DNA from: UBA1664 sp964531715
GTDB lineage: Bacteria > Pseudomonadota > Alphaproteobacteria > Micavibrionales > UBA1664
DNA: 64,000 nt
Reading direction: 5' to 3'
Assembly (NCBI GenBank): GCA_964531715.1
Contig: CAZHEE010000001.1
Span: 248,001 to 312,000, forward strand
The notes beneath the pieces were generated by a model. That model did not search any database, was not told the origin of the DNA, and saw nothing but the letters and a program-made list of their open reading frames with translations. Of the stretch, positions 33,070 to 41,743 are shown piece after piece. The first letter of the stretch is position 1. Every line of letters starts with the position of its first letter. The position numbers and the translations under genes are program-made.

Positions 33070-33585
33070 ATGCGTGATGATGGAACGGCCTTTCCGAGTC
33101 AAGAAATTACCGAAGCTGATTTAAATGCTCTTTTACTTTCTAAAAAAGCAATGGCGAACAATTCTATAAGAAAGCTTGTTGTTCAAGAATGTATCCGCAT
33201 ACGTTATAACGCTGGTATTCAAATTGCCTTATACCATGGCAAAATAGATGAAAAACAAGGTTTATCACTTCTTGCCCTTTGGGCTTTTGAAAAAGAGGAC
33301 TATAAGGGTTGCAGAAGATATCTCGGTCATAAATGTGAAAAAGCCGGTAAAAATTTAATAAATGCCGCTTTATGGATTTGCACTGAAGACAGAATAAAAT
33401 CTCCGCAAGGACATTTCGTATATTTAACTCAAGCCAGTAATAAAATGCACTTACGACAAGAAGCGCAAATTGCAGGGATTATGCAGGCAAGCAAAATGGC
33501 ACGCCGACTTCCCTCGACAGCGCCCGTAGACCCACTCGCCAGAGTTATTAGCCCCTCCTGCAGACCTGCTATAGTGAGAGGATAA
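33070..33585 (+). CDS. Small cytoplasmic protein of unknown function
   Basis: 171 residues from ATG 33070 (MRDDGTAFPSQEITEADLNA). Upstream codons in the same frame are antisense to icd and were rejected. The body is helical: LLLSKKAMANNSIRKLVVQE, CIRIRYNAGIQIALYHGKID, then KQGLSLLALWAFEKEDYKGC and so on, with a basic C-terminus. It could be a small helical-repeat protein. There is no signal peptide, and the family was not recognised. It converges on motE, with stops 6 bp apart. Confidence 0.65.
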   Translation: MRDDGTAFPSQEITEADLNALLLSKKAMANNSIRKLVVQECIRIRYNAGIQIALYHGKIDEKQGLSLLALWAFEKEDYKGCRRYLGHKCEKAGKNLINAALWICTEDRIKSPQGHFVYLTQASNKMHLRQEAQIAGIMQASKMARRLPSTAPVDPLARVISPSCRPAIVRG

Positions 33586-33591
33586 CATAAG

Positions 33592-34272
33592 CTAATCCAA
33601 CGGCATATCAGGAAGCTGTTTTTGCTCTGCCAATAAAGTGGTGAGTTCCTGCGCTTTTTTTACATCCATTGAGGCCAGAATTGGCGCGGTTCGGCGTTCT
33701 GACATTCTCCCTACGACCTGAAGCAAGATATCCATATCGAGATTATCAAATATCGAGGCCGCCTGTGTTGGCTTCATCCCCTCATAAATTTTAACGAGAC
33801 TGCGCAACCGCGCTTCTTCCTCTTCCGATTGCTGACCGAGCAAATTTTTCATATCGGTGCGAATTTGTTCCAGCTCGGCAATTTTTTCCTCAATACGCCG
33901 TTCAGTCACTTGAAGCAAGGCCTCACGCTGGTTCATTTGGCTTTCACGAGTATCCAATGCATCGCGACGCTCTTTCAATTCTTTTAACACACGCGTTTGA
34001 GTCTCGGTAAACTGCATGTCGAGCGTGATCGGGTCCGCCCAATCCGTTTCAGGCAATGGGGAGGCTTCGGTTTCTGGTAGACCTTCAGGCACATCAACGG
34101 AGGGCTGAGCTTCCTCACCCTCGACAGCTTTTTCTGTTTTATCCGCGGCAATCGCCGACCCTATCGAGGCCATTTCAAACCCGCGCACATCATGGACAAA
34201 TTCACCAATGCGAATGGCAAATGACAAGGTTGCAACCAAAACAAATGCAAAAAGTAAACGGAGTGACTTCAT
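33592..34272 (-). CDS. motE: MotE-type flagellar motor chaperone
   Basis: 226 residues. An N-terminal membrane/signal segment (LRLLFAFVLVATLSFAIRIG) is followed by a Pro/Glu-rich linker (about 45-80), a long coiled coil (about 85-155: VLKELKERRDALDTRESQMN onward), and a C-terminal domain of the MgtE-N/FliG-like superhelical type (VKIYEGMKPTQAASIFDNLD, then MDILLQVVGRMSERRTAPIL). This is the layout of MotE, which in rhizobia stabilises MotC in the periplasm. It is last in the minus-strand run fliM-DUF6468-motE. Confidence 0.82.
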   Translation of the reverse strand: MKSLRLLFAFVLVATLSFAIRIGEFVHDVRGFEMASIGSAIAADKTEKAVEGEEAQPSVDVPEGLPETEASPLPETDWADPITLDMQFTETQTRVLKELKERRDALDTRESQMNQREALLQVTERRIEEKIAELEQIRTDMKNLLGQQSEEEEARLRSLVKIYEGMKPTQAASIFDNLDMDILLQVVGRMSERRTAPILASMDVKKAQELTTLLAEQKQLPDMPLD

Positions 34273-34275
34273 AAA

Positions 34276-34836
34276 TTATCTTTTCCCTTTTTGGCGCATG
34301 GCGTTATATAAATCCCGTTCCGCCTCGCTTAACAGCTCTTCATCTTCTATCATCATGCCTTGCGCTTCATTTTCGCTATTATCTTCCATCTCGCGATCAC
34401 GAATGGCAAATAGTGAATTTTCTTTTTGTTTTTTCGGCTCACCTTGTGTTTTTAAACCACGCTGTAAATCTTCTATATCACTCTCATTGCCTTCAATAAT
34501 GCGGCGATTGCGTGAGGCAAGATTTTCAAGCCGGCTTGCCAAAGCATCACCCGTTTGGACAACAATATCAAGTTCATCAAACATTTTGTTGGCGCGCGAC
34601 ATGCGCTCTCTCAAATCATCGGCAGAGGCTTCAACAGATTCCCGTAGGGACGTTGTTGCCTTATCCGCTTTCTCAATATGAATTGATAAATCTTTGATAA
34701 TGGCTTCCAAATCCGAGCGGCTTTCCTTAAAACGTTTCAGATATTGCGTAAGGCGAATGGCATAGGCAATCGCCGCGATCAGCAATGCAATAATTAAACC
34801 GTCAAAAATTAAGCCAATGAAAGATAATTCATTCAT
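34276..34836 (-). CDS. DUF6468 flagellar-cluster membrane protein
   Basis: 186 residues. One N-terminal membrane helix (FIGLIFDGLIIALLIAAIAY) is followed by a long coiled-coil region (RLTQYLKRFKESRSDLEAII to about residue 110) and an acidic tail. The position, between fliM and motE and 3 bp from motE, is where the DUF6468 protein sits in alphaproteobacterial flagellar clusters. A structural or assembly role at the flagellar base is likely but unproven. Confidence 0.75.
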   Translation of the reverse strand: MNELSFIGLIFDGLIIALLIAAIAYAIRLTQYLKRFKESRSDLEAIIKDLSIHIEKADKATTSLRESVEASADDLRERMSRANKMFDELDIVVQTGDALASRLENLASRNRRIIEGNESDIEDLQRGLKTQGEPKKQKENSLFAIRDREMEDNSENEAQGMMIEDEELLSEAERDLYNAMRQKGKR

Positions 34837-34899
34837 GAATAATAGTTTAGCGCGGTTACGTTAAAAATCAAATAAAGCAAACACGCTATACAGTTAAAT

Positions 34900-36027
34900 T
34901 TATCCCGAGGTTTCAGTAATTTTGGGGCGGATATAATTATTGATTTTCATCGCCAGATTATCCTGCTTTTGCCCCATGGTTGCGTTATACATCGGGAAGT
35001 CGCCACAGCGAACCTCTACACGGTCAGACGGGCGGGTGTTGAATACAACAGTCGTCCCCGGCTCCCAATTTAAAATCTCATCAAGCGGCAAAACCTTTTC
35101 CCCCAACATGGCGGAAAGTGCGACATCCGTCTCATACAACTCATTCGTCAAGTGAGTTTCCCAAATCGAGTCACGCCCGAATTTCTCCCCCATAAACATT
35201 TGAAGGAGAAGTTCGCGAATTGGTTCAAGCGTGGCATAGGGAATAATAATCTCAACCCGGCCGCCGCGGTCACCCATGTCAACCCGCAGACGCGCAAGGA
35301 CACAGGCGTTCGAGCTTTGCGTAATCGCCGCAAATCGCGGGTTCGTCTCCATCCGGTCAAGCCCGAAACTGACAGGGGATAGCGGGTCAAACGCCGAAGA
35401 CAAATCACTCAAAACCGTTGTTGACATCCGTTCCAAAAGGCGTGTTTCAATCGTTGTATAAGGCCGCCCTTCAACGCGAATCGCAGGTGTTCCCTTCCGA
35501 CCGCCAAGTAAAACATCGACAACCGAGTAAATCAGCGCGGAGTCTATCACCATCAGGCCGTTATTATCCCACTCTTCCGCCTTGAACATGGCGAGCATGG
35601 CAGGTAAGGGGATTGAGTTCATATAATCGCCGAAACGCACGGTTGAAACCTGATCGAGGCTCACCTCAACATTATCGGATGTCAGATTCCTAAGCGATGT
35701 CGACATGAGCCGCACAAGACGGTCGAACACGATGTCGAGCATCGGCAGACGCTCATAATTGACCAGGGCAGAATTGATAAGCGCCATTACGCCCGATTTT
35801 TGAGACGCATCATCGCCATCATCAAACCCTAAAAGGGAGTCGATTTCATCCTGATTAAGAATCCGCGCGTCGGACACATCATCCATATCATCAGTGTCGG
35901 GATTGGCCGTGTTAAAATCATCATCATCCGAAGCGGAAGCCTCACCACCTTCATCATCGGCCATATTCTCCCATTCCGCCATCATGGCGGCCTCTTCGGC
36001 GCTCATTTCTTCGGTTTCATTAGCCAT
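34900..36027 (-). CDS. fliM: Flagellar motor switch protein FliM
   Basis: 375 residues with an unusually long acidic N-terminus (about residues 1-50: MSAEEAAMMAEWENMADDEG, then Asp-rich). The CheY-P-binding motif is ILNQDEIDSLLGF (about residues 57-69). The CheC-like middle domain (LVNYERLPMLDIVFDRLVRL, DQVSTVRFGDYMNSIPLPA, SALIYSVVDVLLGGRKG) and C-terminal SpoA domain (LNWEPGTTVVFNTRPSDRVE, VRCGDFPMYNATMGQKQDNL) are complete. FliM is the switch component that receives the CheY-P signal; CheZ elsewhere in the window would remove that signal. Confidence 0.95.
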   Translation of the reverse strand: MANETEEMSAEEAAMMAEWENMADDEGGEASASDDDDFNTANPDTDDMDDVSDARILNQDEIDSLLGFDDGDDASQKSGVMALINSALVNYERLPMLDIVFDRLVRLMSTSLRNLTSDNVEVSLDQVSTVRFGDYMNSIPLPAMLAMFKAEEWDNNGLMVIDSALIYSVVDVLLGGRKGTPAIRVEGRPYTTIETRLLERMSTTVLSDLSSAFDPLSPVSFGLDRMETNPRFAAITQSSNACVLARLRVDMGDRGGRVEIIIPYATLEPIRELLLQMFMGEKFGRDSIWETHLTNELYETDVALSAMLGEKVLPLDEILNWEPGTTVVFNTRPSDRVEVRCGDFPMYNATMGQKQDNLAMKINNYIRPKITETSG

Positions 36028-36294
36028 GGCTTAAAATGGTTTCTTCCCGTTTTATGTTTCTTTTAAAATGCTATGCAATGAGTATACCAGTTTTAAAAAC
36101 CTGTTACAAAAAGGAGTTTATAACCCATACATTATTTTTTTATGTGATAAGAGCCGACTTAACCACAGATGAACACGGATAAACACAGATTATAAGCTCG
36201 TCATTGCAGGACTTGTTCCTGCAATTCAATAATTTTTAATCGCAGAATTATGAAGTTATAGTTATTTCTAAATAAAATATATACAACGTATTCT

Positions 36295-36384
36295 GTCATT
36301 GCGAGAAACGAAGTGACGAAGCAATCCATACAATCTTTAACATCCTATGGATTGCCGCGGTCGCGTTGCTTCCTCGCAATGACG
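36295..36384. repeat. Dispersed palindromic repeat, family B copy 3
   Basis: A 90-bp double hairpin opening GTCATTGCGAGAAACGAAG and ending CTTCCTCGCAATGACG, with inner AAGCAATCCATAC facing CTATGGATTGCC. It is nested inside the family C pair of this gap. Confidence 0.88.
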
Positions 36385-36543
36385 CTTTCTATTTAGAAAC
36401 GACTGTAAAAGAGTTGGTTTTTAAAACTTCGCGTGATGTGGCGTAACTTTGCGTTAAGTCTTTAAGGATTGCAGGAACAAGTCCTGTAATGACGAATTAA
36501 GAGAATTCCGTGTTCTCAGTGCCCTCTGTAGTTAAAAACATAG

Positions 36544-36565
36544 ACCCCGCATCAAGTGCGGGGGT
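36544..36565 (-). terminator. GC-rich palindrome 3' of nusG, possible terminator
   Basis: The stem ACCCCGCA / TGCGGGGGT with loop TCAAG lies about 27 nt past the nusG stop, and on the minus strand is followed after 5 nt by TTTTT. It is the same kind of palindrome as 7800-7822, with the same loop. Confidence 0.55.
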
Positions 36566-36591
36566 GCGTAAATCAGTAAAAATCTGCCGCC

Positions 36592-37122
36592 TTAAACCTT
36601 CTCAACCTGACCGTAATCAAGCTCAACAGGGGTTGCACGACCAAAGATAGATACAGAGACTTTCAGTTTCTGCTTCTCCTCATCAATTTCTTCAACCATA
36701 CCGTTGAAGGACGCAAAAGGCCCGTCAATAACGCGCAATTCCTCGCCAATATCATAAGTCACAGACGGACGTGGAGAGGCAACGCCCTCCTCCATCTGTT
36801 TCATCATGGCTTCCGCTTCTTTTTGTGAAATCGGCACAGGTTTTTTACCACCACCGAGGAAGCCCGTGACCTTGTCCGTGTCTTTAATCAAATGCCATGC
36901 CGCATCAGACATTTCCATCTTGATGAGGACATAGCCCGGGAAAACACGGCGTTCGGAATTCACCTTCTGCCCGCGTTTCAGCTCGACAACCTCTTCGGTT
37001 GGCACAAGAATTTGCTCAATATCCTCGGCAAAGCCTTTCTTCTCGGCCTGCTCTTGAATAGAGGCAGAAATTTTCTGCTCAAATCCGGAATAAACATGTA
37101 TTACATACCAGCGTGCGGTCAT
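36592..37122 (-). CDS. nusG: Transcription termination/antitermination protein NusG
   Basis: 176 residues. The NGN domain starts ARWYVIHVYSGFEQKISASI and includes FPGYVLIKMEMSDAAWHLIK and TGFLGGGKKPVPIS. The C-terminal KOW domain is VIDGPFASFNGMVEEIDEEK, ending VSIFGRATPVELDYGQVEKV. NusG binds RNA polymerase, aids elongation, Rho termination and coupling to ribosomes. It follows secE by 21 bp, the near-universal secE-nusG operon. Ribosomal protein genes rplK/rplA, which usually follow, are not in the adjacent sequence; a repeat island and fliM follow instead. Confidence 0.97.
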   Translation of the reverse strand: MTARWYVIHVYSGFEQKISASIQEQAEKKGFAEDIEQILVPTEEVVELKRGQKVNSERRVFPGYVLIKMEMSDAAWHLIKDTDKVTGFLGGGKKPVPISQKEAEAMMKQMEEGVASPRPSVTYDIGEELRVIDGPFASFNGMVEEIDEEKQKLKVSVSIFGRATPVELDYGQVEKV

Positions 37123-37143
37123 TGGTTTCTAGCTCCTTAAAAT

Positions 37144-37344
37144 CTATCCCAAAATCCATTGAATGATGGTTGCCACAATTTGATCGGTCATAAACAGGAA
37201 GATTGCGGCAAAAATCACCATAATGAAAACCATAATCGTTGAAATCACGGTTTCTTTGCGTGTCGGCCAAGTCACTTTTTTTATTTCGGCCTTCACCTGC
37301 TTCACAAATTGTACCGGCGATGTTTTTTTCTCTGCGTCTGCCAT
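37144..37344 (-). CDS. secE: Preprotein translocase subunit SecE
   Basis: 66 residues, the short single-span form usual in alphaproteobacteria. The amphipathic cytoplasmic helix PVQFVKQVKAEIKKVTWPTR (with the SecE signature VTWPTRKET) precedes one membrane helix (TIMVFIMVIFAAIFLFMTDQ). It stabilises SecY in the Sec translocon. An overlapping frame at 37079-37402 is a shadow. No tRNA-Trp gene was found upstream. Confidence 0.96.
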   Translation of the reverse strand: MADAEKKTSPVQFVKQVKAEIKKVTWPTRKETVISTIMVFIMVIFAAIFLFMTDQIVATIIQWILG

Positions 37345-37461
37345 AATTGACCCCGTATCCTCTATATCGTTCCCCGTCGGCTGCGAACCGCGTACATATC
37401 ATATCAAAATTTCAGGGAATAATTAGGGTTATAAAGCCAAAATCAAAAATTACAAGCATTT

Positions 37462-39084
37462 TTAGCGCGTTTGTTTTTTAAGCGCCCATTTGAGCTGAAG
37501 GCTTAAATCCTCCATCGTTACTCTCATAACAATTTGGGAAGTTTTACGAATTTTATGCCCGTCATGGCAAATAATACTGTCCTCAAGCGAAAGCGTGCCT
37601 TGCCCGTCACTATGGAATTGCCACCCCGTACCACCCTGTAATTTAAGGAGAATAGTCTGCCCATCGCCAAGCATGGATGCGTTAACCTTCGGATAAAGGT
37701 GAAAGCGAAGTGTGATCGGCAAATATTTAAGAGCCGTGTTACGCGTCAGTAAATCCTCACCGCGGCAATCCTCACCATTCTTATCCAAGTAAAATCGCCG
37801 TGTATGAGTGACACCTGTTTGAGTCTCATAGCCGTGATGAGAACCGCAAAAAAGGGCAGCGCCGTTTAAATTTTCTAATGTTGCTTTGGCGGGTTTTTGG
37901 AGCGGTTTTGATACAGCATTCTCAATTACAAGGGCGGAATGCGCGGCACTGTCGGACAGGCTCTCGCGCCATTCGGGTGAGGTCATATGAGACCCGCACG
38001 AGGTGATAATCCTGCTACTGCCATGCGCTAATTCAAAAGAAAGCGGTGCATTATGAGCGGAAGATGCACCATGGTCGATAATGAGCGAAGTTTTACCGTT
38101 TTTAATGACTGTATAGCCGAAATTTTCATAGCATTTATTCCCGCGCCGCGCGCGAAAGCCTGAAAGTTTTATAACTTGCGTGATGGCATGTTTATGCACA
38201 CCCACCAAACCTTGAAAATGCGGAAAATCTTTATCGCTATGGTTCAAATTGGCAAGGATATATACCGCCTTTTCAAGGGCAGAATGTAACCATTTTGGAC
38301 TTTCCTGCCCAACCTGTTTCAGGCTGTATTTTAATTGTATCAATCTTTGAGAGAATGTAAGAAGTGCGCTTGGTGAGCGGTCAAGCGTTCCGCCATCGGC
38401 ATCCGTTATCTCCTCAATCGCGCCTTTTAAAAGCTGGAGATGGCTTGCAAATGATATCGCATCATAAAAATCCGAACAATGCGACTGGGCAATTAGAACA
38501 GCCCAAAGGATGCTAAAACGCTCATCCTCACTGATATTTTGATAGTCTGTCAGGCAATTTAAAAGATGATAATAATGCCTGAAAATTAGCTTTTGAAATT
38601 GCTCAATAAAATCATCTTGCGCGGCCTCATAGGCAAACGGATAGGCAATCAGCCAGTTTACCAAGCGAACAGCCGATATTTCAGGCGACCATGTCGCGGG
38701 ATGATACCGCTCAAAATCATCCATCCAGTTATCGGTTATAAGCCTGGCGGTATGGCGTGCCTCATACCCGCCGAGAGATTTCAAATCCCTTAAAAAATCA
38801 AATTGGTGGAGGTGATTGAAAAATGGTGTGTCTTGCCAGCCCTCGCCTTGAAACCATATGTTCTCATTATGTTTCATATGAAACATAATACGCAAGCCAT
38901 TGATATCAATTTGATTATTAACGACCCATTGACCTCGCCCTGCATCGCCCGCGAATAAGTCGGGAGGAAAACCTGTTAATTCCAAAGCCTCAATCGGCTT
39001 GCCCAGTGAGGCCGTGTAAACAGGGCTGAGCATGCGGATGGATGATGTCCGATGACCCAAATTTTTGAGCCATTGCGATGCCAT
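37462..39084 (-). CDS. Heparinase II/III family protein
   Basis: 540 residues. The N-terminal half is an alpha/alpha-toroid typical of polysaccharide lyases (NHLHQFDFLRDLKSL, WSPEISAVRLVNWLIAYPFA, LLNCLTDYQNISEDERFSIL). The C-terminal half is beta-rich with the family heparinase II/III-like block: FGYTVIKNGKTSLIIDHGAS and APLSFELAHGSSRIITSCGS. This family is widespread in alphaproteobacteria next to rpe and rsmB, and its true substrate is unclear despite the name. There is no signal peptide. It follows rpe by 3 bp. Confidence 0.87.
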   Translation of the reverse strand: MASQWLKNLGHRTSSIRMLSPVYTASLGKPIEALELTGFPPDLFAGDAGRGQWVVNNQIDINGLRIMFHMKHNENIWFQGEGWQDTPFFNHLHQFDFLRDLKSLGGYEARHTARLITDNWMDDFERYHPATWSPEISAVRLVNWLIAYPFAYEAAQDDFIEQFQKLIFRHYYHLLNCLTDYQNISEDERFSILWAVLIAQSHCSDFYDAISFASHLQLLKGAIEEITDADGGTLDRSPSALLTFSQRLIQLKYSLKQVGQESPKWLHSALEKAVYILANLNHSDKDFPHFQGLVGVHKHAITQVIKLSGFRARRGNKCYENFGYTVIKNGKTSLIIDHGASSAHNAPLSFELAHGSSRIITSCGSHMTSPEWRESLSDSAAHSALVIENAVSKPLQKPAKATLENLNGAALFCGSHHGYETQTGVTHTRRFYLDKNGEDCRGEDLLTRNTALKYLPITLRFHLYPKVNASMLGDGQTILLKLQGGTGWQFHSDGQGTLSLEDSIICHDGHKIRKTSQIVMRVTMEDLSLQLKWALKKQTR

Positions 39085-39087
39085 GCC

Positions 39088-39738
39088 TTACCCTTTCAGC
39101 GCGTTGATACGCGTGGCATATTCATCTGCACCACCCTTAAACACATAGGAACCTGAGACAAGCACATCCGCGCCGGCCTCAATAACTTTCGGTGCAGTAA
39201 TATCCGTAATACCGCCATCAACCTGTAAATCTATCATACGACCTGTCGCCTTAATTTTCTCACGCACCGCAGCGATTTTATCCTCTAAAGCGATATAGCT
39301 TTGCCCACCAAATCCCGGATTGACGGTCATCACCAAAATCAAATCAACCAAATCCATAATATGGTCAAGCGCATGCATTGGCGTTGCAGGGTTGAGCGCA
39401 ATGCCTGCCTTTTTTCCAGTCTGGCGAATGTGTTGTAGGACGCGATGCGTATGCTTATCGGCCTCGGCATGGATTGTAATAATATCCGCCCCGGCTTTAG
39501 CAAAGGCCTCGATATAAGGCGCGGTCGGGTCAATCATCAAATGTACATCAAAAATTTTATCGGTATGCGGGCGCATTGCCTTAATAACAGGCGGACCAAA
39601 CGTCATATTCGGTACAAAATGACCGTCCATCACATCAAGATGGATATAATCCGCCCCTGCCGCGTCAATTGCTTTTAACTCACTCTCCAGATTGGAAAAG
39701 TCGCAAGACAACATGGATGGTGCAATTTTAACTGTCAT
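39088..39738 (-). CDS. rpe: Ribulose-phosphate 3-epimerase
   Basis: 216 residues forming a TIM barrel. Signatures are APSMLSCDFSNLESELKAID, YIHLDVMDGHFVPNMTFGPP (metal and catalytic Asp), MTVNPGFGGQSYI and LQVDGGITDITAPKVIEAGA with catalytic Asp. It interconverts ribulose-5-P and xylulose-5-P in the pentose phosphate pathway. Its start overlaps the holC stop by 4 bp. Confidence 0.97.
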   Translation of the reverse strand: MTVKIAPSMLSCDFSNLESELKAIDAAGADYIHLDVMDGHFVPNMTFGPPVIKAMRPHTDKIFDVHLMIDPTAPYIEAFAKAGADIITIHAEADKHTHRVLQHIRQTGKKAGIALNPATPMHALDHIMDLVDLILVMTVNPGFGGQSYIALEDKIAAVREKIKATGRMIDLQVDGGITDITAPKVIEAGADVLVSGSYVFKGGADEYATRINALKG

Positions 39739-40205
39739 GATGTTTCACCTTTTTGCTCTGCCTTTTTATGCCATTGCCCGCCCTCATCCTGCTGCCAATA
39801 GGTTAAATCATAACCGGCCTCTTTATAAGATTTCCAACGGTCGCGTCCTTGCGCGACCATATCCGACACACGCCCGTCCAGCATTTCACAAACCAGAGCA
39901 TAATTGCTCAAATTGTCTGCTGCCACACCGCCAGTCAGAATAAGGATATCCGCTTGATTCACATTGTCATCACTTTGGCGAATGAGGACATGCTGCTTGT
40001 CTGCTTTCGGTTCACTCTCAACCCCATGCGGCAGGAAACTGTTCGGATGATACGCCCACAGCAAATCGTCAAAGTCACGACAAGCAGTCTCATCCCTTGC
40101 CTTAATCGCAACTTTTTTACCCGATTGATAGGCTTTTTGTGCAATCGCGGGGAGCGATTTTTCAAGCGGGCTGACCTCCATATGATAAAAGCGGATTTCG
40201 GTCAT
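39735..40205 (-). CDS. holC: DNA polymerase III chi subunit
   Basis: 156 residues. It starts MTEIRFYHMEVSPLEKSLPA and has the family blocks KVAIKARDETACRDFDDLLW, SFLPHGVESEPKADKQHVLI and the C-terminal RDRWKSYKEAGYDLTYWQQD. Chi links the clamp loader to single-strand DNA-binding protein at the replication fork. It lies 3 bp downstream of pepA; the pepA-holC pair is conserved in proteobacteria. Confidence 0.93.
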   Translation of the reverse strand: MTEIRFYHMEVSPLEKSLPAIAQKAYQSGKKVAIKARDETACRDFDDLLWAYHPNSFLPHGVESEPKADKQHVLIRQSDDNVNQADILILTGGVAADNLSNYALVCEMLDGRVSDMVAQGRDRWKSYKEAGYDLTYWQQDEGGQWHKKAEQKGETS

Positions 40206-40208
40206 AAG

Positions 40209-41669
40209 TTATTGCGACGCCACCCAGTGATAGAGCGCACGAACGCCAAATCCCGTCGCCCCTTTCGGGCAAATTGCGCTGTCTTCCTTTTGCCACGCCG
40301 TTCCTGCAATATCCAAATGCGCCCAAGGCCTGTCTTCAGTTACAAAACGTTGTAGAAAAACTGCCGCCGTTGATGCGCCTGCATATGGATTATTTCCAAG
40401 GTTCGCCATATCAGCGATTTGTGAGTCAATCTGCTTATCAAAATCATCATTGACCGGCAGGGGCCAAAAGGCATCACCAGATACATCGCCAAGCGTCCAA
40501 AACTCATTTTGCAAATCATCATTATTGGTGAAAACACCAGCGATTTTCAAGCCCAATGCCGCCATACATGCCCCTGTCAATGTTGCCATATCGACAATCT
40601 TCTTCGGGTCATATTTATCCTGAATATATGTCATCGCATCGGCGAGGCAAAGCCGACCTTCCGCATCCGTATTCATCACCTCAATTGTTTGCCCTGATAA
40701 GGATGTAATCACATCATCGACGCGGTAACCATTCCCCGCAATCATATTCTCGGCAAGGGCGACCGCACCAACCACATGCTGTTTAATACCATTCGCGGCA
40801 AGCGCCTTAAATGCACCGACAACTGCGGCTGATCCACCCATATCCATCTTCATTGTGTTCATGGCATTACGTGGTTTTAATGAATACCCGCCCGTGTCAA
40901 ATGTGACGCCCTTTCCAATTAAAGCAAGCGGTTTATCATTTTTATCCTTTTTCTGACGCCCATCATATTCAAGGATGACAAGCCGTGGTTGACGCTCTGA
41001 CGCTTTACCAACAGCCATAATCGCGCCTGCACCCATTTTTTCTAATTTTTTCTCATCCAAAACAGTCACTTTAACAGGTAAGCCCTTGAGTTCTTTCGTA
41101 ATTATCTCGGCATAAGATTGCGGATAGAGTATATTTGGCGGCTCATTCACAAAATCACGCGCGGTCATAACCGCATCAGACAAGGTTTTCATTGGTGCGA
41201 ACGCTTTTTCTGCTGCGTCCTTATCATCCGACTCAACGGTCAAAGTTATTGGCGCATCCTTATCACCCTTTGTTTTATATTTCTCAAAATCATAAGAACG
41301 TAAGTAAAAGCCGTTAATAAAGGCCGTCGTGAATTTTTGGTCATCACAAGCATGCACTTTTGCAGCCGCGATCTTTTGCTTTTTTAAGTATGAAAATAAT
41401 CCACCCCCTGCCACCTCAACAGCATTTTTACTTTCCGCTTTTTTAACAGGCACAAGGATAGTACGGCATAGCTCGCCCTCTCTATCACTTGAACACTCAA
41501 CAATAGGCCATTGATTATCATCATATTTTTTGAATTGTAATTTAAAATAACTAAAAAGCTTTTCAGGCAAATCATTTGCCAGTTTTTCAAAATCACTTTG
41601 TGCAAAAGGAATGATAACGACATCGCACGCATTTTCTTGTATTTTGATGAATTGAATTTCTGCAACCAT
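40209..41669 (-). CDS. pepA: Cytosol (leucyl) aminopeptidase PepA
   Basis: 486 residues from ATG 41669 (MVAEIQFIKIQENACDVVII). The ATG at 41783 would add 38 residues overlapping the divergent lptF start and was rejected. The M17 catalytic domain shows KGVTFDTGGYSLKPRNAMNT (metal-binding Asp), NMIAGNGYRVDDVITS, the family signature NTDAEGRLCLADAMTY, and VDMATLTGACMAALG. PepA removes N-terminal residues from peptides with two metal ions in the cytoplasm. It is divergent from lptF, a conserved arrangement. Confidence 0.95.
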   Translation of the reverse strand: MVAEIQFIKIQENACDVVIIPFAQSDFEKLANDLPEKLFSYFKLQFKKYDDNQWPIVECSSDREGELCRTILVPVKKAESKNAVEVAGGGLFSYLKKQKIAAAKVHACDDQKFTTAFINGFYLRSYDFEKYKTKGDKDAPITLTVESDDKDAAEKAFAPMKTLSDAVMTARDFVNEPPNILYPQSYAEIITKELKGLPVKVTVLDEKKLEKMGAGAIMAVGKASERQPRLVILEYDGRQKKDKNDKPLALIGKGVTFDTGGYSLKPRNAMNTMKMDMGGSAAVVGAFKALAANGIKQHVVGAVALAENMIAGNGYRVDDVITSLSGQTIEVMNTDAEGRLCLADAMTYIQDKYDPKKIVDMATLTGACMAALGLKIAGVFTNNDDLQNEFWTLGDVSGDAFWPLPVNDDFDKQIDSQIADMANLGNNPYAGASTAAVFLQRFVTEDRPWAHLDIAGTAWQKEDSAICPKGATGFGVRALYHWVASQ

Positions 41670-41743
41670 TCCTCTATCCTTTATTTCATGAATTTTAATC
41701 AGTATAGCGGGTTCAATGCCGCATTCAAGGGCATTCAATAAAC

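Larger units (their letters stand above)
36028..36591. repeat. 560-bp intergenic gap with nested inverted repeats
   Basis: No gene is seen. Outermost arms: AACCACAGATGAACACGG at 36161 and its degenerate complement near CCGTGTTCTCAG/CTCTGTAGTT at about 36504-36533. Next, a family C pair: CGTCATTGCAGGAC at 36199-36227 and GTCCTGTAATGACG at 36466-36494. Innermost, a family B element at 36295-36384 with its own outer arms (TTTCTAAATA and TATTTAGAAA). After the onion comes a GC-rich hairpin at 36544-36565, 3' of nusG. The fliM promoter presumably lies between 36028 and 36150, but none was called. Confidence 0.8.

Noticed and set aside
37079..37402. A 107-residue reading frame over secE/nusG
   Set aside because: It is an out-of-frame shadow of the secure secE gene and lacks coding character.
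37345..37461. tRNA gene upstream of secE, as is common
   Set aside because: The 117-bp gap has a GGTTCG string but no acceptor or anticodon stem could be folded around it.
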